NCBI GenBank assembly: GCA_964609615.1
Contig: CAZSRL010000027.1
Span: 1-10,789, forward strand
From: CAZSRL01 sp964609615
GTDB taxonomy: Bacteria > Bacillota_I > Bacilli_A > RF39 > UBA660
DNA: 10,789 bases
Direction: 5' to 3'
The translations under genes and the position numbers were made by a program. This document shows, piece by piece, positions 7,763-10,789 of this stretch. How positions within the stretch are numbered: the stretch's first letter is position 1; the number at the start of each line of letters is the position of its first letter. Under the pieces are notes generated by a model that had not been told where the DNA came from, made no database searches, and saw only the letters and a list, made by a program, of their open reading frames with translations.

Positions 7763-7797
7763 ATAGTATCTCTCTCTCTCTCTCTCTCTCGTGTCAA
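7763..7797 (-). promoter_or_regulatory. Candidate slip-strand (phase-variable) promoter of msl-avd-RT
   Basis: The minus strand has a perfect -35 box TTGACA (7797-7792), then CG and an AG dinucleotide run, then TACTAT (7768-7763) and overlapping TATTAT hexamers. The spacer to TACTAT is 23 bases, too long for efficient SigA recognition. Losing three repeats would make it 17. An AT-rich stretch lies upstream of the -35 box. No other promoter was seen between the terminator at 7820 and the msl start. Confidence 0.6.
7769..7790. repeat. Dinucleotide microsatellite, 11 x TC (AG on the minus strand)
   Basis: There are eleven uninterrupted TC units on the plus strand. It is the only long perfect simple repeat in the window, and it lies exactly between a -35 and -10-like elements. 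Such tracts change length by slipped-strand mispairing. The read-level length could also be distorted by sequencing or assembly. Confidence 0.97.
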
Positions 7798-7819
7798 GAG
7801 TTTTTAGAAAAAAAATAAC

Positions 7820-7849
7820 AAAAAAAGTACTAAACAAAATGTTTAGTAC
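7820..7849 (-). terminator. Strong Rho-independent terminator ending the TR RNA
   Basis: On the minus strand a perfect 10-bp stem GTACTAAACA-TTT-TGTTTAGTAC (7849-7827) is followed by seven T. It lies about 200 bases after TR and before the msl promoter, separating the TR-containing transcript from the msl-avd-RT mRNA. Confidence 0.9.
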
Positions 7850-8048
7850 GACCTAGTTATAGTCCTATAAATTAATAAAATATTAAGTCATAAAACATCT
7901 AAAATCATATATTTAGGTTTCCCATGGATAAATTTTGTTTCCAATCTATTTATATAGATTATTTATATCATACAATATAAATTACTTCCTCACAATATTA
8001 GCCTTAACCAATATTTCTCGGTTTAGTATTACTATTTATAGTAGGAAT
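7850..8048 (-). ncRNA. Spacer of the DGR RNA downstream of TR, predicted structured
   Basis: This AT-rich stretch has no credible gene. In phage DGRs the region downstream of TR is part of the template RNA and is needed for cDNA priming by RT-Avd. Visible pairings on the minus strand include TTCCT just after TR (8047-8043) with AGGAA (7990-7986). Inside it CTAAACC (8026-8020) pairs with GGTTAAG (8009-8003) with one mismatch. A 7-bp hairpin AATCTAT-ATAA-ATAGATT lies at 7960-7943. With TR and the terminator, this would make a template RNA of roughly 340 nt. Its function as RNA is inferred from position. Confidence 0.55.
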
Positions 8049-8160
8049 CTGGGAAGACGCCGTTCGAGTTGTTCAGATTGTTGTTGTTCAGGTTACCATC
8101 ACTATTCACGTTCATCGCATTCACATTACCATTAGAGACATTCCAATTGTTAGGAGACAT
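8049..8160 (-). repeat. DGR template repeat (TR)
   Basis: The 112 bases align without gaps to VR at 8347-8458 at a constant offset of 298. There are 23 mismatches, and 21 are at adenines of the sense (minus) strand: 11 A-to-G, 6 A-to-C and 4 A-to-T. Of the 37 sense adenines 21 differ, against 2 of 75 other bases. In the VR frame TR reads MSPNNWNVSNGNVNAMNVNS and continues to GVFP, with 16 Asn codons (AAC/AAT). AAY codons let adenine mutagenesis reach many residues without making stops. The 13 bases at its 3' end (GGCGTCTTCCCAG) are identical to VR and correspond to the IMH-type end. Confidence 0.97.
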
Positions 8161-8162
8161 CC

Positions 8163-8171
8163 ATTCTATCA
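8163..8171 (-). promoter_or_regulatory. Possible extended -10 promoter for TR RNA
   Basis: The minus strand reads TGATAGAAT, a TGn-extended -10 (TAGAAT, 5 of 6), just ahead of TR. There is no good -35 box at the expected distance. Partly similar bases occur upstream of VR (TCTAGATGG), so this may only be an extension of the TR/VR homology. Confidence 0.3.
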
Positions 8172-8192
8172 AATTTACCCAAAAATCAGCCC

Positions 8193-8214
8193 TCGGTGGC
8201 TTACCTCCCACCGA
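8193..8214. other. GC-rich hairpin between VR gene and TR
   Basis: The inverted repeat TCGGTGG / CCACCGA is a 7-bp perfect stem with an 8-base loop, in a GC-rich island within AT-rich DNA. It has no T-tract directly after it. It may be part of the 5' end of the TR transcript, a terminator remnant of the target gene, or a recognition structure. Confidence 0.6.
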
Positions 8215-8220
8215 TCGCCG

Positions 8221-8246
8221 TCAAAAAACAAGGAGTTGTTTTTTGA
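8221..8246. other. Perfect 11-bp inverted repeat downstream of the target gene
   Basis: TCAAAAAACAA and TTGTTTTTTGA flank the 4-base loop GGAG (plus-strand reading). It lies 18 bases after the target stop codon and about 100 bases past the VR end. In some DGRs a hairpin or cruciform just after VR marks the site for retrohoming. Here the distance is larger, and the 3' arm with six T could instead act as a weak terminator. Confidence 0.6.
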
Positions 8247-8263
8247 TTCCCTCTTTACTTAGT

Positions 8264-9811
8264 TTACTGTACTACATATGGATTAGCACTCGTTCCAGGG
8301 TTCTCCACGTTAACAGTTGCCAGTGTTTCAGCGGAGAGCGATATAACTGGGAAGACGCCGCGCGAGTAGTCCAGATCGTAGCTGCGCAGGCGACCATCAC
8401 TATTCACTTCCACCGCAGGCACACTACCATCAGCGACACGCCAATTGAAAGGAGACATAGTCCATCTAGATACTCCTGATTTATAAAGATAATATGATGA
8501 ATTTCCAGTACCATATATTCCTCCTGCAAATGCTACTTCATCTCCAGTTAATAATCCTACATTTAAATTATATATATCATTTCCTTCACTTGTAGATGTT
8601 GGACATATAAAACTAGGACTAGCAGATGCTACTGGATATAATCTATTTCTTACTCCAAAACAATAATAATCTGTTCCTGTTGTGTATGTTCTATCATTAC
8701 AAAACTTTGTTGGTACTACTTTACTTGAATAGTTTGTATTATTTCCTATATTTGTGTTATACCATGTTTCTACATTTCCTTTTATTGTTGAATTTCCATA
8801 TGTTGCATATGTTATTGCTGTTTCCCATGTTTTACTTGAATAATTTGTATTCCATGCACTATCTATTCCTGTTGTTGTATTAAGTACCAGTCTTACACTT
8901 CCGTCTCCATTGATTCTGACTACTCTCCATAGCATTGGATCTCCTGCACTATGTATAACTTCCGAACATTCTTGTGCTGATTCATTATAATATTCATCAT
9001 CAATACATTCACTTAAAGAACTTGCTTCCCAAACTTGCCAATTATATAATGTTTCTGTATAATTTGGTCCAAATGTTACATAGTTATCTGGTGCTGTCCC
9101 TCTAAAGTAATATGTTTTATCTCCATAGTCATCATTTGGACCACTAATTAATCCTTCATCGGTTTTTGATACTGCTCTTCCTGGATATGTTGTATATGTT
9201 GTTGGTGGGTTATTTGTTTTTAGCATGTCTGCTAATGTTGGTTCACTTGATGTTGATGCATTTACATCTAGTACTTCTATCTTTCCACTTATACTTTTTC
9301 CTTGGTTTTCATTTTGATTTTCATTCCTACTTAGAAATCTAAAATGTAGTGTATATGTTTGAGTTACTCCTGTTGCTATTGTTGCATTACTTATTATACT
9401 TACATGGTCTCCACTATTTGGTAGTTGTGTTTCTGATAGTGTTGAACCAGAGTTATTACTTGTTACACTATATACCATATCTGTTTTGGTTGTGAATGTA
9501 TTTGTTAGCGTTGCCCAGTTTATATTATAGTGTACTTCCCCGTCTCCTGTATTAGTTACAGTAAATGTTTTTTCTCCTGTCCACCCTGGCATTATATTAT
9601 CTTCGTTATATTCTGGTCCTCCATTATATGTTATAGAAAGGTTTGCAGTTGTTACTGTTACTCCTTTTGCTGTATCATTTCCACTTACTGTTGCTGAAAA
9701 CCATGCATATGATACTCCTGCTATTGCTATTATTACCACTAGTGTTAATACTGCTATTGTTTCTTTTTTATGTGTTTTTAGTTTATTTAAAAGTTTTTTT
9801 ACTTTATCCAT
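8264..9811 (-). CDS. DGR target: exported TasA-like/variable lectin-like surface protein
   Basis: This is the protein diversified by the DGR (515 residues). Residues 1-16 are basic and 17-36 form a hydrophobic segment ending VSYAWFSATVSG, the pattern of SipW-dependent signal peptides as in TasA and camelysin. Residues about 50-185 resemble a TasA-like beta-sandwich (MPGWTGEKTFTVTNTGDGEV). Residues 232-310 hold a YYFRG...NYVTFG...WRVVRINGDGSVRLV module, familiar from exported proteins of uncultured Bacilli. The C-terminal part (about 440-515) contains WTMSPFNW, the variable residues 452-488, GVFPVISL and the terminal NPYVV pattern, probably a C-type-lectin-like fold. Cysteines are at 269, 282, 371, 384 and 403. 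No LPxTG or C-terminal membrane anchor is visible. ATG 9811 has AAAGGAG seven bases before it and a near-perfect promoter. Codon use in the last 65 codons or so is much more GC-rich than in the rest. The ligand is unknown. Confidence 0.92.
   Translation of the reverse strand: MDKVKKLLNKLKTHKKETIAVLTLVVIIAIAGVSYAWFSATVSGNDTAKGVTVTTANLSITYNGGPEYNEDNIMPGWTGEKTFTVTNTGDGEVHYNINWATLTNTFTTKTDMVYSVTSNNSGSTLSETQLPNSGDHVSIISNATIATGVTQTYTLHFRFLSRNENQNENQGKSISGKIEVLDVNASTSSEPTLADMLKTNNPPTTYTTYPGRAVSKTDEGLISGPNDDYGDKTYYFRGTAPDNYVTFGPNYTETLYNWQVWEASSLSECIDDEYYNESAQECSEVIHSAGDPMLWRVVRINGDGSVRLVLNTTTGIDSAWNTNYSSKTWETAITYATYGNSTIKGNVETWYNTNIGNNTNYSSKVVPTKFCNDRTYTTGTDYYCFGVRNRLYPVASASPSFICPTSTSEGNDIYNLNVGLLTGDEVAFAGGIYGTGNSSYYLYKSGVSRWTMSPFNWRVADGSVPAVEVNSDGRLRSYDLDYSRGVFPVISLSAETLATVNVENPGTSANPYVVQ
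8347..8458 (-). repeat. DGR variable repeat (VR) in the target gene
   Basis: This is the recipient copy of TR, encoding residues 452-488 of the target protein. Fourteen of the 16 template Asn codons now specify other residues (Phe, Arg, Asp, Ser, Pro, Glu, Tyr), and one Met is Val. Two differences are not at template adenines: a Ser-to-Ala change (T to G) and the third base of an Asn-to-Glu codon (C to A). The open frame is preserved and ends in the invariant GVFP, whose bases match TR exactly. Confidence 0.97.
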
Positions 9812-9836
9812 ACTTCTTCTCCTTTATTATATGTTA

Positions 9837-9865
9837 ATTATATTATCTTTTATTTTTTATGTCAA
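9837..9865 (-). promoter_or_regulatory. Consensus SigA promoter of the DGR target gene
   Basis: The minus strand reads TTGACA (9865-9860), 17 bases, TATAAT (9842-9837), a perfect match in sequence and spacing. Predicted initiation near 9830 gives a leader of only about 20 nt containing the ribosome binding site, so strong constitutive expression of the target is likely. Confidence 0.92.
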
Positions 9866-9889
9866 TCTTAACCTCGTGTGTGTGGGATT

Positions 9890-9912
9890 AAAAAAAAGTG
9901 TATTTCTACACT
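9890..9912 (-). terminator. Rho-independent terminator at the end of nusG
   Basis: The minus strand reads AGTGTA-GAAA-TACACT followed by a run of T. The hairpin overlaps the nusG stop codon (TAG at 9913-9911), and its GNRA-type loop stabilises it. It stops secE-nusG transcription before the DGR. Confidence 0.88.
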
Positions 9913-10450
9913 AATTTTTACTTATTTGCATTAAATCTACTTCAACTGGAGTTTCTTGCCCAAATAAATCTATAAGTACATTTAATTTTTGGTTTTCCAA
10001 GTCAATATATTCAACTTTACCGCTCATACCATTGAATGGACCATCAATAATAGTTACAGAGTCTCCAACATTTATTTCTGTTTCAATGTCAACTCTACTC
10101 ATACCCATATTGTTTAGAATTTTATCTATTTCTTGAGGTAATAATGGAGTTGGTTTTGCACCTTTACCACTTGATCCTATAAATCCAGTTACTCCTGGAG
10201 TATTTCTTACCACATACCAAGCTTCGTCGCTCATAACCATTTCTACAATTACATAACCCGGAAACATCTTTTTAGTTTTTTCTTTTTTAACACCATCTTT
10301 AATTTCTATTTCTGTACTTTCTGGTACTATAACTCTGAAAATGTTATTTTCCATTCCCATAGACTCAGTTCTCATTTTTAAATTTTCAGCTACTTTTGTT
10401 TCATGACCAGAATAAGTATTAACTACATACCATAACTTTTGTTCTTCCAT
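9911..10450 (-). CDS. nusG: Transcription elongation/termination factor NusG
   Basis: NusG binds the RNA polymerase clamp helices and modulates pausing and Rho-dependent termination. The 179-residue protein has the NGN domain (WYVVNTYSGHETKVAENL at residues 7-24, MFPGYVIVEMVMSDEAWYVV, RNTPGVTGFIG) and the C-terminal KOW domain (NVGDSVTIIDGPFNGMSGKV). Length and content are standard. The ATG shares its A with the secE stop (TAATG), which indicates coupled translation. In most Bacillota rplK follows directly; here a terminator and the DGR intervene. Confidence 0.98.
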   Translation of the reverse strand: MEEQKLWYVVNTYSGHETKVAENLKMRTESMGMENNIFRVIVPESTEIEIKDGVKKEKTKKMFPGYVIVEMVMSDEAWYVVRNTPGVTGFIGSSGKGAKPTPLLPQEIDKILNNMGMSRVDIETEINVGDSVTIIDGPFNGMSGKVEYIDLENQKLNVLIDLFGQETPVEVDLMQISKN

Positions 10451-10629
10451 TATTTCATCGACTCCCTTAAAAATGCAAATATTGTATCTAAACTATAAAA
10501 GAAAAGTGCAAAAAATATTATAAGCGATATACACACAATAGAATATTTTACTAATTCTTTCCCCTTAGGCCAATGTGTTTTAGAGCCTTCTTTTTTCACT
10601 CCTAAAAAGAATGTTTTTATTTTACCCAT
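10450..10629 (-). CDS. secE: Preprotein translocase subunit SecE
   Basis: SecE is the essential small clamp subunit of the SecYEG channel. The 59-residue protein has the conserved amphipathic segment KKEGSKTHWPKGKEL followed by a single transmembrane helix (about residues 28-50), the single-span form usual in Bacillota. I place the start at ATG 10629 (M-G-K-I-K-T), because an in-frame ATG 12 bases upstream contains the GGAGG ribosome binding site itself, which sits five bases before 10629. The stop codon overlaps the nusG start. Confidence 0.96.
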   Translation of the reverse strand: MGKIKTFFLGVKKEGSKTHWPKGKELVKYSIVCISLIIFFALFFYSLDTIFAFLRESMK

Positions 10630-10652
10630 ATTTACCTCCATTTTAATTGTAT

Positions 10653-10674
10653 AAAAAAAACACTTCGTTGTGTT
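10653..10674 (-). terminator. Weak terminator-like hairpin in front of secE
   Basis: The minus strand reads AACAC-AACGAA-GTGTT then a run of T. The five-bp stem is weak. It lies just downstream of the secE promoter, at about the predicted transcription start, so it may instead terminate the upstream gene or serve as a 5' leader structure. Confidence 0.4.
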
Positions 10675-10680
10675 AAGACA

Positions 10681-10709
10681 ATAATACCATAATATAAATA
10701 TTATTACAA
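10681..10709 (-). promoter_or_regulatory. Promoter for secE-nusG
   Basis: The minus strand has TTGTAA (10709-10704), 17 bases, TATTAT (10686-10681), 4 of 6 and 5 of 6 matches to consensus. It lies about 50 bases before the secE start. Confidence 0.6.
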
Positions 10710-10716
10710 GTTTTTT

Positions 10717-10789
10717 TTATTTATTATACTTTTCTATAAATGGAAATATTAAGTGTCCGCACATTTTATTACCTAACAATGTACTTGTT
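10717..10789 (-). CDS. Possible 3' end of an upstream gene (partial)
   Basis: An open frame enters from the window edge, reads TSTLLGNKMCGHLIFPFIEK and ends YNK-TAA at 10717. It is the only frame open to the edge over this stretch. In Bacillota rpmG (L33) often precedes secE, but this peptide lacks the CPxC-like and Lys-rich L33 end, so I do not recognise it. It is too short to be confident that it is coding. Confidence 0.3.
   Translation of the reverse strand, partial: TSTLLGNKMCGHLIFPFIEKYNK

Noticed and set aside
7935..8135. Plus-strand open frame in the spacer and TR
   Set aside because: The translation is Ser/Tyr-rich junk with no ribosome binding site, and the region is explained by the DGR RNA.
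8069..8479. Plus-strand open frame of 136 codons spanning TR and VR
   Set aside because: It is antisense to TR and the target gene, lacks a ribosome binding site and family resemblance, and is open only because of TR/VR base composition.
8625..8885. Plus-strand Leu/Tyr-rich open frames opposite the target gene (also 9643-9837)
   Set aside because: These are reflections of Asn/Thr-rich coding on the other strand that mimic membrane proteins; no start context.
9871..9884. Short GT repeat between the nusG terminator and the target promoter
   Set aside because: Only about four units, upstream of the -35 box and not between promoter elements, so slippage there has no clear effect.
10630..10641. 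Upstream secE start adding M-E-V-N
   Set aside because: That ATG overlaps the GGAGG ribosome binding site of the ATG at 10629, so it cannot be the main start.
1..10789. CRISPR array, tRNA or rRNA genes
   Set aside because: No regularly spaced direct repeats, cloverleaf or rRNA segments were found on either strand.

Overview
The window is a low-GC Bacillota-type chromosome segment in which every gene lies on the minus strand. Its backbone is the conserved secE-nusG-rplK-rplA-rplJ-rplL-(methyltransferase)-rpoB cluster. TGA is used as a stop (avd and RT genes) and TGG encodes Trp, so the standard bacterial code applies, not the Mycoplasma code. AT-richness, strong GGAGG ribosome binding sites, an L10 leader, a methyltransferase gene between rplL and rpoB, and the style of the surface protein fit an uncultured Bacilli-like gut or host-associated lineage. 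I cannot name a species.

Layout in the direction of transcription (high to low coordinates): a possible gene tail (10789-10717), secE and nusG ending in a terminator (10629-9890), a complete diversity-generating retroelement (DGR, 9865-6004), rplK-rplA with their own promoter and an L1-like leader site (6007-4501), rplJ-rplL with their own promoter and L10 leader (4511-3447), an RsmC-like methyltransferase (3417-2833), and the first 909 codons of rpoB behind its own promoter (2830-1).

The DGR is the main item. A 515-residue exported protein (SipW-type signal, TasA-like N-terminal part, variable C-terminal domain) carries a variable repeat, VR, at 8347-8458. A matching template repeat, TR, lies downstream at 8049-8160. 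Over 112 aligned positions there are 23 differences, and 21 of them fall on template-strand adenines (sense orientation of the genes). This is the signature of adenine-specific mutagenic retrohoming. TR keeps an open frame in which 16 codons are AAC/AAT; 14 of these specify a different residue in VR. Downstream come three overlapping genes: a MutS-domain-I-like protein, an Avd-like protein and an RT with the DGR-type IGxxxSQ motif and YMDD.

The cassette sits between nusG and rplK, in one of the most conserved gene neighbourhoods of bacteria, and appears transcriptionally insulated. There is a terminator before it, a near-consensus promoter for the target, a separate terminator after TR, and a promoter for rplK overlapping the RT stop codon. 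The msl-avd-RT genes are preceded by a consensus -35 box separated from -10-like hexamers by an (AG)11 dinucleotide tract. That would be a phase-variable promoter for the mutagenesis machinery, and it is the most novel-looking signal here. RpoB also carries Lys, Glu and Asp at three rifampicin-pocket positions (E. coli 513, 516, 526), and L11 carries an unusual acidic C-terminal tail.
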